From Clostridia bacterium (GTDB lineage Bacteria > Bacillota > Clostridia > Oscillospirales > Acutalibacteraceae): 37,077 bases of DNA. Where the stretch lies: contig CAADUC010000012.1 of NCBI GenBank assembly GCA_900752115.1, positions 1 to 37,077 of the forward strand, in the 5' to 3' direction. Made by a program: the position numbers and the translations under genes. Shown here piece after piece: positions 1 through 9,607 of the stretch (position 1 is its first letter; each line of letters starts with the position of its first letter). The notes under the pieces are model-generated. The model had not been told where the DNA came from. It searched no databases and saw only the letters and a program-made list of their open reading frames with translations.

Positions 1-550
1 CCGCAAGGCGATCGGCAATCTCCACCGACTGTCTCTCGCCCATGCCGTATGTCAGAAGATCGGCCCCCGACTCCACAAGCACAGACGGACGGATGGCGTC
101 ATCCCAATAATCGTAATGCGCAAAACGGCGCAGGGAAGCCTCCAGTCCGCCGATGATAATCGGACTGTCCGGATAAAGCTCCCGAATCTTTTTCGTGTAA
201 ACCGTCACCGCGCGATCAGGACGCAGCCCCGCCTTGTTTCCGGGCGAGTAAGCGTCATCGCTTCTGCGGCGGCGGGCAGCGGTATAATGCGCGACCATGG
301 AATCAATGTTTCCGGCGCTCACCATAAAGCCGAGACGCGGCTTACCGAACCGGGTAAAATCGCGATCGGTTTTCCAGTCCGGCTGGGCAAGCATCGCTAC
401 GCGGTACCCCCGGCTCTCAAGCAGGCGGGAAATAATCGCAGGCCCAAAGGTCGGATGATCCACATAAGCATCACCTGTCACCAGAACAAAGTCCGGACAA
501 TCCCAGCCCAGAGCCTCCGTTTCTTCTTTTGTAATCGGCAAAAATGGCAT
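1..550 (-). CDS. YgiQ family radical SAM protein, N-terminal part
   Basis: Only the first 183 codons are inside the window; the gene runs off the left edge. I translated it by hand on the minus strand. It starts at an ATG behind a GGAGAA ribosome site. The N-terminus [10 protein letters not shown], followed by a Gly-Asp-Ala-Tyr-Val-Asp-His-Pro stretch and a Gly-Gly-Leu-Glu-Ala-Ser-Leu-Arg-Arg block, is typical of the UPF0313/YgiQ family. In that family a cobalamin-like Rossmann domain precedes the radical SAM core. The CxxxCxxC iron-sulfur motif would lie beyond the edge, so it cannot be checked here. The substrate of the family is not established. It lies 61 bp downstream of the kinase gene and may be co-transcribed with it. 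Confidence 0.85.
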   Translation of the reverse strand, partial: MPFLPITKEETEALGWDCPDFVLVTGDAYVDHPTFGPAIISRLLESRGYRVAMLAQPDWKTDRDFTRFGKPRLGFMVSAGNIDSMVAHYTAARRRRSDDAYSPGNKAGLRPDRAVTVYTKKIRELYPDSPIIIGGLEASLRRFAHYDYWDDAIRPSVLVESGADLLTYGMGERQSVEIADRLA

Positions 551-611
551 GACAGTTCTCCTTTATGTACAAGGTTCGGACAAAGTCCGGTTTCGCTGGC
601 GGCATCGGAAA

Positions 612-1103
612 TCAAACAAATCCGTCGATCGTCCGCCGCATTTCATCGACGATCTCTTCCACTGTTTTTCCGTCGGTCCGGATGACGACGTCTCCGGGAT
701 GGGGAGGGCTGTGCAGCCATTCGAAGGAAACCTCCCCCTCGCTGCCGCGCTGCGCAAACCGGCGGCACAGCGTCTCCTCAGAGCATATCAGCGTAAAGGA
801 AACCACATCGAAATGTTCCGCCGTAATATCTTGCAGGACCGCTCCCCGGATTTTTTCGTACAGAAGGACGACAGAGGAACAGATCACATAGGAAAAGCCG
901 GAGTTAAGATAAACCGAAAGGGCAAACGAGATGGTTTTGTCTCCGTTGCGCAGGCGCGGGTCGGAAATGGAAAATGGATGCACTGCCCATGCCCAGTCCC
1001 CATCGAAATAAGCACTGTTGTCATAGGAAAGAAAGAGCGCTTCCCCGACGGTCGTTTTTCCCACCCAAGGCGATCCGGTGATGAGAATTAATTTCTGCTT
1101 CAC
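612..1103 (-). CDS. small P-loop nucleotide or shikimate-type kinase-like protein
   Basis: A 163-residue protein with an N-terminal Walker A motif GSPWVGKTT (residues 10-18), an early Asp in YFDGDWAW and a later Arg-rich CRRFAQRG segment that could be a lid. This layout resembles AAA_18/AAA_33-type small kinases. I cannot name the substrate. The start is GTG, and it overlaps the stop of the upstream acetyltransferase gene by four bases (GTGA), which implies translational coupling. A late GEVSFEWLHSP block and DGKTVEEIVDEM at the C-terminus are typical of small kinases that act on metabolites. The function could be phosphorylation of a small molecule, an antibiotic or a nucleotide; nothing in the neighbours decides between these. 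Confidence 0.75.
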   Translation of the reverse strand: MKQKLILITGSPWVGKTTVGEALFLSYDNSAYFDGDWAWAVHPFSISDPRLRNGDKTISFALSVYLNSGFSYVICSSVVLLYEKIRGAVLQDITAEHFDVVSFTLICSEETLCRRFAQRGSEGEVSFEWLHSPPHPGDVVIRTDGKTVEEIVDEMRRTIDGFV

Positions 1104-1672
1104 GATCCGCTCTCCCTGTCACCCGGAACATCCGGACAGGAAAGGGGCAGGACATACATCAGCTCCCGCGCCGTCTCCCCTGTTTTGGGATAGGTGCGGG
1201 TACCCGCCCCATCGACCGGGCGCATTCCAAGACGCTCCATCAAGCGGCGCGAAGACTCATTCCTTGCATCACAGTGGGCCACTATTCTCACAAGGCCAAA
1301 CGTCTGCCCTGCAAAATCAATCACCGCCCGGGCCGCCTCGCAGGCATAGCCTCCGCCCCAGTAGGGCTTTCGGAGAATCCAGCCAAGCTCCCCGTCGCCT
1401 TTTTCCAATTCGTCATCCTTCAGATAAAGGGAAACGGCGCCAATCAGCACATCCCCCAGCATGACGGCAAATTCAAGCACGGACGGGCTCTCCTGCTTCC
1501 ACTCTGCGGCAGCATTTTCCAGAAACGCCGCGGTTTCTTCTTCCGATTCGTGCGGGAAAAAAATCATGTACCGTGTGAGAACAGGATCCGCGGCATAAAC
1601 GCGGACCGCGTCGAAATCTGCCGGGCCAAGCGGGCGCAGCAGGAGACGCTCCGTTTTCAGCTCACAGCGCAA
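1100..1672 (-). CDS. GNAT family N-acetyltransferase, RimJ/RimL-like
   Basis: A 190-residue protein starting ELKTERLLLRPLG, the usual opening of the RimJ/RimL branch of GNAT enzymes. It then shows a GELGWILRKPYWGGGYACEA block that matches the acetyl-CoA pyrophosphate-binding region, and an N-E-S-S-R-R-L-M-E-R-L-G-M segment near the end that is the classic motif B. It should transfer an acetyl group from acetyl-CoA to an amine, perhaps a protein N-terminus or a small molecule; the acceptor is unknown. The start is TTG at 1672, chosen because a perfect AGGAGGG lies six bases upstream and no ATG is suitably placed. Its stop overlaps the kinase start. Confidence 0.88.
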   Translation of the reverse strand: MRCELKTERLLLRPLGPADFDAVRVYAADPVLTRYMIFFPHESEEETAAFLENAAAEWKQESPSVLEFAVMLGDVLIGAVSLYLKDDELEKGDGELGWILRKPYWGGGYACEAARAVIDFAGQTFGLVRIVAHCDARNESSRRLMERLGMRPVDGAGTRTYPKTGETARELMYVLPLSCPDVPGDRESGS

Positions 1673-1904
1673 GGCACTCCCTCCTTATCGCCTGTTATGT
1701 GTCTTTTCTATATCTTTTGGTTCTGCTCCGGCATTCCGTGAATTTTCAGCCTTCCGGAAGCGCTCTTTTTCTCCTCCGTTCCGCGCGCTGACACACCTTG
1801 TACAAACGGCCGGTTTTCCCTGTGCTTCGTGTCCCGTTCTCTTTTCTGTGTCCGCATACAAAAGAGGGAGAGATTTACGCACAGTTTCCGGGCAGTCGGA
1901 GCCA

Positions 1905-2285
1905 TCATTCCTCCCCGTCCTCCTCCCTCTTTTTCCCCATCAGCTCCCGCACTCCCATCACAAGGATCAGGACGGCAAAACCCTTGGAAAGCCATGCAGA
2001 ATCAAGGAAGGCGGCAAGCCAGGATCCAAGCAGAGCGGCGGCCACTCCGAACGGCAGACACCGCAGGGCCGTGCGCCAGTCGATCCGTCCCTGCCGCAGA
2101 TGGATACAGACAGCCACCAAAGCCGCGGGCAGAAAAAACAACAGGTTAATCCCGCCCGCCTTCGCCTGATCCAGGCCGAGAACGAGCGTGAGATACAGCA
2201 CCAGAACGCCGCCCCCGCCCAATCCAAGCGCGCTGAGAAAGCCGGCCGCAAGGCTCGCGAGAAAGGCCATCATCCATTCCGTCAT
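1905..2285 (-). CDS. TauE/SafE (TSUP) family membrane protein, second half-size subunit
   Basis: A 126-residue protein, MTEWMMAFLASL onward, with about four hydrophobic segments and the glycine-rich SALGLGGGGV motif near its N-terminus that marks each repeat of the TauE/SafE (sulfite exporter, TSUP) family. Full-length family members are about 250 residues with two such repeats, so this is one repeat as a separate gene. Its ATG overlaps the TGA of the upstream half gene (ATGA at 2282-2285), so the two are very probably translated together and form a heteromeric carrier. Export of sulfite, sulfoacetate or another sulfur anion is the family role; the actual substrate is not visible. A longer reading from 2627 is the shadow of the partner gene. 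Confidence 0.85.
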   Translation of the reverse strand: MTEWMMAFLASLAAGFLSALGLGGGGVLVLYLTLVLGLDQAKAGGINLLFFLPAALVAVCIHLRQGRIDWRTALRCLPFGVAAALLGSWLAAFLDSAWLSKGFAVLILVMGVRELMGKKREEDGEE

Positions 2286-2653
2286 CGCAGCAGCAGGCGA
2301 ACGCCCGCAACGAGGAGAAGCGCGCCGAACACACGACGCAGCACACCCGAGGGAATCCTTTTCATCAGAAGCGCTCCGGCACATGCGCCGAGAAAGCCTC
2401 CCGGCAGGTACGGCACCGCTTCCCCAAAGGAAAGAGCACCGTCTAAAAGATAAAACGCAGCGCTGACAGCGGCCAGCGGCAGAATCACGGCCAGCGAGGT
2501 AGCGTGCGCTTTCTTCTGCGGGAGTCCTCCCGCCTTCAGCAGCGGGACCGCCGCCATGCCGCCCCCCGCGCCGAACAGACCGTTGAGCAGCCCGCAGGCC
2601 GCTCCCGTAACGGCAGCGCGCGTCCAAACGCCAAGTTCCCGGATTTTACGCAC
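2282..2653 (-). CDS. TauE/SafE (TSUP) family membrane protein, first half-size subunit
   Basis: A 123-residue hydrophobic protein with about four membrane segments and the repeat signature LNGLFGAGGGMAAVPLL near its N-terminus, followed by KKAHATSLAVILPLA, both typical of the TauE/SafE family. It is half the usual length, and the second half is encoded by the next gene with a four-base overlap. The start is GTG at 2653 behind GGAGGGGAG. Together the pair should make a complete eight-helix-like anion or sulfur-compound transporter. No sulfur-metabolism gene lies nearby to suggest the substrate. It is the first gene of a possible minus-strand run through the acetyltransferase and the kinase, although a 232-bp gap without clear signals separates the two pairs. 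Confidence 0.87.
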   Translation of the reverse strand: MRKIRELGVWTRAAVTGAACGLLNGLFGAGGGMAAVPLLKAGGLPQKKAHATSLAVILPLAAVSAAFYLLDGALSFGEAVPYLPGGFLGACAGALLMKRIPSGVLRRVFGALLLVAGVRLLLR

Positions 2654-2800
2654 TTTTCTCCCCTCCCGTTTGGGCGACTGCTCCGGTCCGCGTCAGAAAG
2701 CGGTCACCGGGGACGCCGCACCGTGTACAGGCGGGACAACAAGCGGTGATGCGCCCGGACGTCCTGCCTTTTGGGGATAGTGTGCTCAAAAAACGATAAA

Positions 2801-5401
2801 TTATGATTCCTTTTCAGAAGACGCCTTGTTTGCGGCGGCAATCTCCGCTTCGTCGGCTTTTCTCATGTTCATCTCCAGCCACTGCTGGTAGGTAATCAGT
2901 ACCTGACGCGGCTTACTGCCCTCGTGCGGGCCGACAATTCCCATCTTCTCCATCTCATCGATCAGTCGGCCGGCGCGGGCATAGCCGAGGCGCAGACGGC
3001 GCTGCAGCAGAGACGTCGAGGCCTGCGCGGCCTCCACCACAACCTGAATCGCCTCCGCCATCATCGGATCCTGATCGCTGCTGCTCTCCTCTTCCTTGCC
3101 GCGTCCCTTCTCCGCAACGGCGTTCTTTTCGATCTCGTCGATAATCGTCTCGTCATACTCATGTTCCGCGGCGGACTTCATGAAGTTGGCAATGCTCTCA
3201 ATCTCCGCGTCGCTGACAAAGCAGCCCTGCACGCGGATCGGCTTCTGGCTGCCGATGGGAGCAAACAGCATATCACCTCGGCCAAGCAGCTTCTCCGCGC
3301 CGCCCATATCAAGGATGGTGCGGGAGTCAACCTGCGAGGAAACCGTCAGGGCAATACGGCTGGGGATATTGGCCTTAATCAGGCCCGTGATTACGTCGAC
3401 GGACGGACGCTGCGTTGCAATCACAAGGTGCATACCGGCCGCACGCGCCATCTGAGCCAGACGGCAGATCGAGTCCTCCACCTCATTCGGCGCGGCCATC
3501 ATCAGATCCGAGAGCTCGTCCACAATGATGACGATCTGCGGCATATGGAGCATCGGCTGTCCGTTTGCGTCCTCGTAATTGCAGGACTCCGCAAGAGCGT
3601 TGTAGCCCTGCAGATCACGCACATTATTCTCCGCAAAAATCCGGTATCGCTTGAGCATCTCCGTCACCGCCCAGCCCAGCGCCCCCGCCGCTTTTCTCGG
3701 ATCGGTCACGACCGGCACGAGCAGATGGGGAATCCCGTTATAGACGCCAAGCTCGACGACCTTCGGGTCGATCATCAGGAAACGGACCTCTTCCGGAGAG
3801 CTCTTGTACAGCATACTGATGATCATGGAGTTGATGCACACCGATTTACCGGAACCGGTCGTACCGGCAATGAGCAGATGCGGCATCTTTGCAAGATCCG
3901 CCACCGTCACTTCACCCGCGATATCGCGTCCGAGGGCAACCGTCAGTCGGCTCTTCGCCGTCTGGAACTGATTGCTCTCAATCAGCTCGCGCATCCGGAC
4001 GGTCGAAGTGCGACGGTTGGGTACCTCGACGCCTACGGCGGCTTTTCCCGGAATCGGCGCTTCGATACGCACGCCGGTCGCCGCGAGATTCATGGCAATA
4101 TCATCGGCCAGGTTTGTGATTTTGCTGATCTTTACGCCGGGCGCGGGCTGCAGCTCATACCGTGTTACCGTAGGCCCGCGGCAGATATCGACAATTTTTG
4201 TCTGCACACCGAAGCTTTTTAGCGCCTCCACAAGCATCTTGCCGTTTGACTGCAGCTCCTCCGTTACATCGGCGGCGTTCGGCTCCTTGGAGGTTTCCAG
4301 CATGGTTACGGGGGGGAACCGATAGCTTCCGTCCACAGGGGCTTCCTCCGGCTTGGCAAACGGAACCGGCGTACCGATCGGTTCCTGTGTCTCCGGTTCC
4401 TTTTTCCTGACCGCTTCCACAGCCGCAGGCGCGGAAGGAAGCTTCTGCGCGGCAGCAGCGGCAGCCACGGGATTCGGCGCGGGCTCCTGCGCGGCGGGAA
4501 CCGCCGCCTCCCCCGCTTTTTCCTTCTTTTTCTCCTTCGGTCCAATGCCGAACACCTTTTCAAGCTCCTCCAGCTTATCGCTCTTCTGGCGCGGCCGTGC
4601 GGAGGACTGCACCGGATGCTGCGGAAGCTCCTCCCGATCAAACGGAACGTCCACACTGCCCGCAGGGCGTTCGCGCTCCACACGGCGGCGATCGCGGGCG
4701 CTGCCGACAGCCGCAGCCGCCGCTCCCGCCGGTTTTGTCACAACACGGAAAAGCTTGATGAGGCTTGTGCCGGTCAGAATCATGACGGCAACAAAGAGAA
4801 GAAGGATCGTGAAAATCTTCGCTCCAATCGATCCGAAGCCCGCCACAAGAGGAATTCCAAGCAGACCGCTGAAAAGGCCCGCGCCGCGCCGGATCTGTCC
4901 GTCGCCGTAAAGCGCAACCAGTTCCTCCCAGAAGGATACGTCGCGGAACTCATTGCCAAAGACATAGACGGCAGCGCACAGCAAAACAATAATCACCACC
5001 ATGAGGATGATTTTTACGCTCATTTTGCTGTCGTGCCGGTCAAGCGCCGTCACCACCGCGATATAGAGCAGCAAAATCGGCCAGAAAATAGCGCAGACGC
5101 CGAACAGGCCCATCAGCTGATTATGCAGCCAGGCCCAAATATTTTCTCCCGGAATCAAAACCAGGCACCCCATAAGGATGGACACGGCAAACAGTACAAC
5201 AGCCATGATCTGATTGCGCTGCCGGATCGCTTCCAGCTCGCGCAGACGCTGCTGCTCCTTCTCCGCTTTTGTCATGGGCTTTTTTCTTTTCTCCGCCTGC
5301 GAGCGGGACGACCGGGAGGACGAACGCGCCCTGGCCTGCGTCTGACGCCTTTCCGCCGACGTTTTTTTCTCCGCCGTCGTTTTCTTTTTACGTTCCGCCA
5401 T
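2801..5401 (-). CDS. ftsK: DNA translocase FtsK/SpoIIIE
   Basis: An 866-residue septal DNA pump. Residues 1-60 are highly basic. About four membrane segments lie between residues 65 and 215. A Pro/Ala/Glu-rich linker (about 225-360) leads into the motor. The ATPase carries Walker [10 protein letters not shown] (about 512-520) and Walker [11 protein letters not shown] (about 625-634). The C-terminal gamma domain (from about 790) contains the winged-helix block [21 protein letters not shown] that reads polar chromosomal motifs. Family knowledge: it hexamerises at the division or sporulation septum and moves DNA with ATP. Bacillus SpoIIIE is slightly shorter; the extra length here is in the linker. 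It follows uppP by 89 bp. Whether it acts in vegetative division, sporulation or both cannot be told from the sequence. Confidence 0.97.
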   Translation of the reverse strand: MAERKKKTTAEKKTSAERRQTQARARSSSRSSRSQAEKRKKPMTKAEKEQQRLRELEAIRQRNQIMAVVLFAVSILMGCLVLIPGENIWAWLHNQLMGLFGVCAIFWPILLLYIAVVTALDRHDSKMSVKIILMVVIIVLLCAAVYVFGNEFRDVSFWEELVALYGDGQIRRGAGLFSGLLGIPLVAGFGSIGAKIFTILLLFVAVMILTGTSLIKLFRVVTKPAGAAAAAVGSARDRRRVERERPAGSVDVPFDREELPQHPVQSSARPRQKSDKLEELEKVFGIGPKEKKKEKAGEAAVPAAQEPAPNPVAAAAAAQKLPSAPAAVEAVRKKEPETQEPIGTPVPFAKPEEAPVDGSYRFPPVTMLETSKEPNAADVTEELQSNGKMLVEALKSFGVQTKIVDICRGPTVTRYELQPAPGVKISKITNLADDIAMNLAATGVRIEAPIPGKAAVGVEVPNRRTSTVRMRELIESNQFQTAKSRLTVALGRDIAGEVTVADLAKMPHLLIAGTTGSGKSVCINSMIISMLYKSSPEEVRFLMIDPKVVELGVYNGIPHLLVPVVTDPRKAAGALGWAVTEMLKRYRIFAENNVRDLQGYNALAESCNYEDANGQPMLHMPQIVIIVDELSDLMMAAPNEVEDSICRLAQMARAAGMHLVIATQRPSVDVITGLIKANIPSRIALTVSSQVDSRTILDMGGAEKLLGRGDMLFAPIGSQKPIRVQGCFVSDAEIESIANFMKSAAEHEYDETIIDEIEKNAVAEKGRGKEEESSSDQDPMMAEAIQVVVEAAQASTSLLQRRLRLGYARAGRLIDEMEKMGIVGPHEGSKPRQVLITYQQWLEMNMRKADEAEIAAANKASSEKES

Positions 5402-5490
5402 GTTCTATGTTCCCCCACTCCGGCGCAGAGCCGGATTGTTGTCTGCGCGGAGAACTCCGCGCGTTATGTTGCTTTCGCCCGGACCGCCGT

Positions 5491-6447
5491 TTACCAGAGC
5501 GGCACGCCCGTGACGAGATTGACTCCTGTGTTCTGCTCCACGATCCCCACAATCAGAACAACAATTCCGATGACCGCTGTGTAGAGAACAAACGGAATCA
5601 GCTGATTGCTCGATATCATCCAGCGCAGAAGCTTGATGGCAAAGAAACCGACGACGGCCGCAACCACCATCCCTACGATCAGCGGGACGACATTGACAGC
5701 CTCCTGCGCCTTGACAGCGTCGATGAGTTCCAGTCCGGCTGCGGCGACAATCGCAGGAATTCCGAGGACAAAGGAATAATCAAGAGCTGCCTGCCGGTTT
5801 ATCCCGCGCAGCAACCCGGCGGAAAGCGTGGACCCGGAACGGGAAAGCCCCGGGAAAACGGCTGCCGCACATTGAACAACGCCTACTGTCAGCGCATCCG
5901 CAACGCGGAAGCGGCGGCGTCCGGCAACAATTTTTCCTGTTTTCCCCTGGGTCCTGGCTTTTTCCTCCGCTTTGGCCGCCATGGCACGGCTCTTCAGATG
6001 CGCAATCAGCAGCAGAGCGCTTGTGACAAGCAGCGCGCCGCCCTCTACCAAAATGGTCGAATCGGTCCCCCACAGGTCGGCGTAATCCTTCACCTTCATG
6101 CCCGTACCGGGAACCGGCAGAAAAAGCAGAAAAAGCGGCACCAGCCCGATGATCAGCATCACCAGAAGATTCCTGTCGGGATCCATGGCGCTCCATTTAA
6201 ACTTCCCGGTGAAAATATCCCGCACCAACGAGATCAGAGCAAGGAACAGTCTGACAATCAGCTTGCGGTATACCAAAACCACCGCGGCAAGCGTACCGAT
6301 ATGAAGCATCACATTAAACAGAAGACTTGTGTTCTGAACGCCCATGAAATGCTGCGCAAGCGACAAATGACCGCTGCTCGACACCGGCAGAAATTCCGTT
6401 GCACCCTGCACAATTCCCTGAACGATTGCTTCCAAAATTTCCTGCAT
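5491..6447 (-). CDS. uppP: undecaprenyl-diphosphatase (BacA-type)
   Basis: A 318-residue integral membrane enzyme that removes a phosphate from undecaprenyl pyrophosphate, recycling the lipid carrier for peptidoglycan and other wall polymers; the family also gives bacitracin resistance. The two conserved blocks are present: GATEFLPVSSSGHL (residues 15-28), with the catalytic Glu residues, and PGLSRSGST (about 199-207), with the essential Arg. Length is about 40-50 residues more than the usual 270. The excess includes a basic, Lys/Arg/Ala-rich loop around residues 155-182 that should be cytoplasmic. GGAGGG lies 11 bases before the ATG. It sits between the TepA-like protease gene and ftsK on the same strand, a unit of envelope functions. 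Confidence 0.96.
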   Translation of the reverse strand: MQEILEAIVQGIVQGATEFLPVSSSGHLSLAQHFMGVQNTSLLFNVMLHIGTLAAVVLVYRKLIVRLFLALISLVRDIFTGKFKWSAMDPDRNLLVMLIIGLVPLFLLFLPVPGTGMKVKDYADLWGTDSTILVEGGALLVTSALLLIAHLKSRAMAAKAEEKARTQGKTGKIVAGRRRFRVADALTVGVVQCAAAVFPGLSRSGSTLSAGLLRGINRQAALDYSFVLGIPAIVAAAGLELIDAVKAQEAVNVVPLIVGMVVAAVVGFFAIKLLRWMISSNQLIPFVLYTAVIGIVVLIVGIVEQNTGVNLVTGVPLW

Positions 6448-6515
6448 AAGTATTCGATCCCTCCAAAACGCGGCGTTTCGCCGTCCTATGTATGGGCGCG
6501 GACACCCGCGCCGAA

Positions 6516-7259
6516 TCAGGATTCCTCTTTGCGGGAATCCTTCTTCTTTCTGCTCTTCTTTTTCCCGTTTCCGTCAATCATGCGGTAGAGACACGCCAGC
6601 GCGTCGGAAAGCGAACCGAGAGAATCGATCAGCCCTTCCTCCACTGCGTCCACGCCGTCAAGAACGGTTCCCACGTCCATGACAAGCTCCTGCGTATTCA
6701 TGGCAAGCTCATAAAACCGGGAAGCGGAAATGTGCGAATTGGCAGTGACAAAGCGTGTGATTCGTTCCTGCATCCGCTGGAAGTAGTCCATCGTCTGCGG
6801 AACACCGAGCATCAGGCCGCTCATTCGCACCGGATGAATCGTCATAGTCGCACTTGGCGCGATGAAGCTGTGCTTCGCCGCTACCGCAAGCGGGACGCCG
6901 ATGGAATGGCCTCCTCCCAGCACCAGACTGACCGTCGGCTTCTTCATTCCCGCCACAAGCTCCGCCAGAGCCAGACCGGCCTCCACATCGCCGCCGACTG
7001 TATTGAGAATCATCAAAAGGCCGTCGATTCCCGGCTCCTCCTCAATGGCGACAAGCTGCGGAATCACATGCTCGTACTTGGTCGTTTTATTCTGTGAAGG
7101 AAGCACGTTGTGCCCTTCAATCTGACCAATCACCGTCAGACAGTGCACCGTGCGTCCTCCGCCTGTGATCACGGAACCGGCGTCGGCAATACGCTGCAGC
7201 TGCAGCTGATCGTCGCTGCGCTCCTCCTCCACAGGCTCCCCGTTTCTCATGCCTTTCAT
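6516..7259 (-). CDS. TepA-like ClpP-fold serine protease
   Basis: A 247-residue protein of the ClpP/crotonase fold, closest in layout to Bacillus TepA (translocation-enhancing protein, YmfB). It shows the N-terminal [10 protein letters not shown] strand, [21 protein letters not shown], the nucleophile region [11 protein letters not shown] (Ser as candidate nucleophile, in place of the ClpP GxASM motif) and [10 protein letters not shown] with the catalytic His. The C-terminus is strongly basic, unlike ClpP. It has no membrane segment, so it is probably cytosolic, degrading peptides or unfolded proteins. I chose the ATG at 7259 because GGAGG lies eight bases before it; a GTG three codons earlier is too close to that site. 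It is the first gene of the tepA-uppP-ftsK run. Confidence 0.85.
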   Translation of the reverse strand: MKGMRNGEPVEEERSDDQLQLQRIADAGSVITGGGRTVHCLTVIGQIEGHNVLPSQNKTTKYEHVIPQLVAIEEEPGIDGLLMILNTVGGDVEAGLALAELVAGMKKPTVSLVLGGGHSIGVPLAVAAKHSFIAPSATMTIHPVRMSGLMLGVPQTMDYFQRMQERITRFVTANSHISASRFYELAMNTQELVMDVGTVLDGVDAVEEGLIDSLGSLSDALACLYRMIDGNGKKKSRKKKDSRKEES

Positions 7260-7359
7260 CTTCAGCACCTCCGGAAGTTATGGTTTCACTCCCTAGTGTG
7301 TGCAAAGATGCGGGAAACATACCACGGCTTCCGTACACAATACGGAAAGCTTACCCATG

Positions 7360-7388
7360 ATTATACCATCGCAGCCGGTAATGAGCAA
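7360..7388 (-). promoter_or_regulatory. predicted sigma-A promoter for the tepA-uppP-ftsK unit
   Basis: On the minus strand, TTGCTC (7383-7388) and a perfect TATAAT (7360-7365) are separated by 17 bases. The RNA would start near 7353, giving a leader of about 95 bases. The leader contains a seven-base-pair hairpin, TTCCGTA/TACGGAA with loop CACAA, near 7329-7347. No known riboswitch pattern was recognised. Confidence 0.6.
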
Positions 7389-7525
7389 GCATCTTCTTCC
7401 CGCGCCCGCAGCATGCCTGTACTCACAAAATCTCAGTCCATCGCATCCTGCCTTTATTTTGGCGGGAAATTCTGAATTTATTATGAATAATCTGTCGATC
7501 TTTTGGATAAAACTTCGTCAAACGA

Positions 7526-7554
7526 TTGACAAGGAATCAATTTTGACACATAAT
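7526..7554 (+). promoter_or_regulatory. predicted sigma-A promoter for acn-icd-rex
   Basis: TTGACA (7526-7531) and CATAAT (7549-7554) are separated by exactly 17 bases, placing the RNA start near 7561 and a leader of about 60 bases before the aconitase ATG. An inverted repeat, ATTGA-N7-TCAAT (7525-7541), covers the -35 element and could be an operator. It is not a clear match to the Rex consensus. The rest of the 7260-7525 gap holds the opposing tepA promoter and nothing else I recognise. Confidence 0.65.
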
Positions 7555-7623
7555 AAATAAGTATGAAAGACTACCCAGTTCTATTCTCTCTCGGAATCTA
7601 TCATGGAACAGGAGGAATCCCTG

Positions 7624-9564
7624 ATGGGACTTACCATTGCGCAAAAAATCATCAAGAATCACCTTGTGAGCGGTGAGATGACCGTCGGATCCGATATCGG
7701 CCTGCGAATCGATCAGACCCTGACGCAGGACGCCACCGGCACCATGGCTTACCTGGAATTCGAAGCCATGGGTGTGCCGCGTGTCAAAACTGAGCTGAGC
7801 GTCGCCTATATCGATCACAATACGCTGCAGACCGGTTTTGAAAACGCGGACGATCACCGCTATATTCAGAGTGTTGCGAAAAAGCACGGCATCCGCTTCT
7901 CCCGTCCCGGCAACGGTATCTGCCATCAGGTACATCTGGAGCGGTTCGGCATTCCGGGCAAAACGCTCATCGGCTCTGACAGCCATACTCCTACCGGCGG
8001 CGGCATCGGTATGCTCGCCATGGGTGCGGGCGGCCTCGACGTGGCAGTCGCTATGGGCGGCGGCGCGTACCACATTCCCATGCCGAAGATGCTGCGCGTC
8101 AATCTGACGGGTAAGCTTTCCCCCTGGGTTTCCGCCAAGGACGTCATTCTCAAGGTGCTTGAGATCCTCTCCGTCAAGGGCGGCGTGGGCAAGATTGTCG
8201 AGTACGCCGGCGAAGGCGTGGCTACCCTGACAGTGCCGGAACGCGCTACCATCACCAATATGGGCGCAGAACTCGGCGCTACGACCTCCATTTTCCCCTC
8301 TGACGAAATCACACGCGAATTTCTCCGTGCTCAGGGCCGCGAGCAGGATTGGGTAGCCCTGTCGTCCGATCCCGACGCCGTCTACGACGAAGAAATTTCC
8401 ATTGATCTGTCCGCCCTCGTTCCGATGGTCGCTTGTCCGCATAGCCCCGACAACGTGAAAACGGTCGAAGCGGTCGGCCCCATCAAGGTGGATCAGGTCT
8501 GCATCGGCTCCTGCACCAATTCCTCTTATCTGGATCTGATGCATGTCGCCGCGATCCTCAAGGGCAAAACGGTTCATCCCGACGTCAGCCTTGCTATCGC
8601 CCCCGGCAGCAAGCAGGTTTACAATATGCTCGCCGCAAACGGCGCTCTCGCCGATATCATCGCGGCAGGCGCCCGTGTGCTTGAGTGCGCCTGCGGTCCC
8701 TGCATCGGCATGGGACAATCCCCCAACTCTCACGGTGTTTCCCTGCGCACCTTCAACCGTAACTTTGAAGGCCGCTCCGGTACCGCAGACGGTCAAATCT
8801 ACCTGGTAAGTCCGGAGACCGCCGCCGCTTCCGCATTGACGGGCGTGCTGACCGATCCCCGCACTCTGGGCGACGCCGTCTCCGTTGCCATGCCGGAACA
8901 TTTCCTGATCAACGATAACATGGTTGCCGCTCCCGTTCCCGCGGATGATATGGACTCCGTGGAAATTCTGCGCGGTCCGAATATCAAGGAGTTCCCCGTA
9001 ACGCAGGCTCTGCCGGAAAGCCTTTCCGTCAAGGCGCTGCTCAAGGTGGGAGACAACATCACAACCGATCATATTATGCCCGCCGGCGCGAAAATTCTGC
9101 CGTACCGTTCCAACATCCCCTATCTGTCAAATTTCTGCTTCGGGGTCTGCGACAAGGAATTCCCGCAGCGCTGCCGCGACAACGGCCCGAGCATCGTCGT
9201 GGGCGGACAGAACTACGGCCAGGGCTCGTCGCGTGAGCATGCCGCTCTGGTTCCGCTTTATCTTGGCGTCAAAGCTGTCCTCGTCAAGAGCTTCGCCCGC
9301 ATTCACTGCGCAAATCTGGCGAATGCCGGCATTCTTCCGCTTGTCTTTGAAAACGAGTCGGATTACGACAGAATCGATCAGATGGATGAGATTGAGCTGC
9401 CGAATGTCCGCGCCGAAATTGAAGCCGGTTCCGCCGTCACTGTCATCGATAAGACGAAGGGCCTTACATTCAGCGCGCAGCCTGTTCTTTCCCCGCGCCA
9501 GCAGAAAATGGTTCTGGCCGGCGGTTTGCTCAACTACACCCGTGAAAGCGGTTCCGAGGCCTGA
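7624..9564 (+). CDS. acn: aconitate hydratase (short, Aquifex-type)
   Basis: A 646-residue iron-sulfur enzyme that interconverts citrate and isocitrate. The cluster ligands are visible as Cys297 in GSCTNSS and Cys357 and Cys360 in CACGPCIG. The C-terminal swivel domain carries GDNITTDHIMPAG and GGQNYGQGSSREHAA with the substrate-binding Ser/Arg. Its length and layout match the 640-residue aconitase group found in clostridia and Aquifex rather than the 900-residue AcnA or AcnB. I moved the start to the ATG at 7624, where AGGAGG lies eight bases upstream; the ATG at 7603 lies before that site. It is the first gene of a unit with icd and rex. No citrate synthase is in the window. The likely role is making 2-oxoglutarate for glutamate. 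Confidence 0.96.
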   Translation: MGLTIAQKIIKNHLVSGEMTVGSDIGLRIDQTLTQDATGTMAYLEFEAMGVPRVKTELSVAYIDHNTLQTGFENADDHRYIQSVAKKHGIRFSRPGNGICHQVHLERFGIPGKTLIGSDSHTPTGGGIGMLAMGAGGLDVAVAMGGGAYHIPMPKMLRVNLTGKLSPWVSAKDVILKVLEILSVKGGVGKIVEYAGEGVATLTVPERATITNMGAELGATTSIFPSDEITREFLRAQGREQDWVALSSDPDAVYDEEISIDLSALVPMVACPHSPDNVKTVEAVGPIKVDQVCIGSCTNSSYLDLMHVAAILKGKTVHPDVSLAIAPGSKQVYNMLAANGALADIIAAGARVLECACGPCIGMGQSPNSHGVSLRTFNRNFEGRSGTADGQIYLVSPETAAASALTGVLTDPRTLGDAVSVAMPEHFLINDNMVAAPVPADDMDSVEILRGPNIKEFPVTQALPESLSVKALLKVGDNITTDHIMPAGAKILPYRSNIPYLSNFCFGVCDKEFPQRCRDNGPSIVVGGQNYGQGSSREHAALVPLYLGVKAVLVKSFARIHCANLANAGILPLVFENESDYDRIDQMDEIELPNVRAEIEAGSAVTVIDKTKGLTFSAQPVLSPRQQKMVLAGGLLNYTRESGSEA

Positions 9565-9607
9565 AGCTGCGGCCTTTATCTTGTGAGAAATCGGGAGGTT
9601 TCGTGTC

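Noticed and set aside
2924..5584. Long plus-strand frames (432 and 322 codons) opposite ftsK
   Set aside because: Their translations are Arg/His-rich with no recognisable domains, and the opposite strand encodes a complete FtsK. They come from GC-biased codon use.
7525..7541. ATTGA-N7-TCAAT repeat as a Rex operator
   Set aside because: It overlaps the acn -35 and is symmetric, but it lacks the TTGTGA or TTGTTAA half-sites, so I mention it only as a possible operator.
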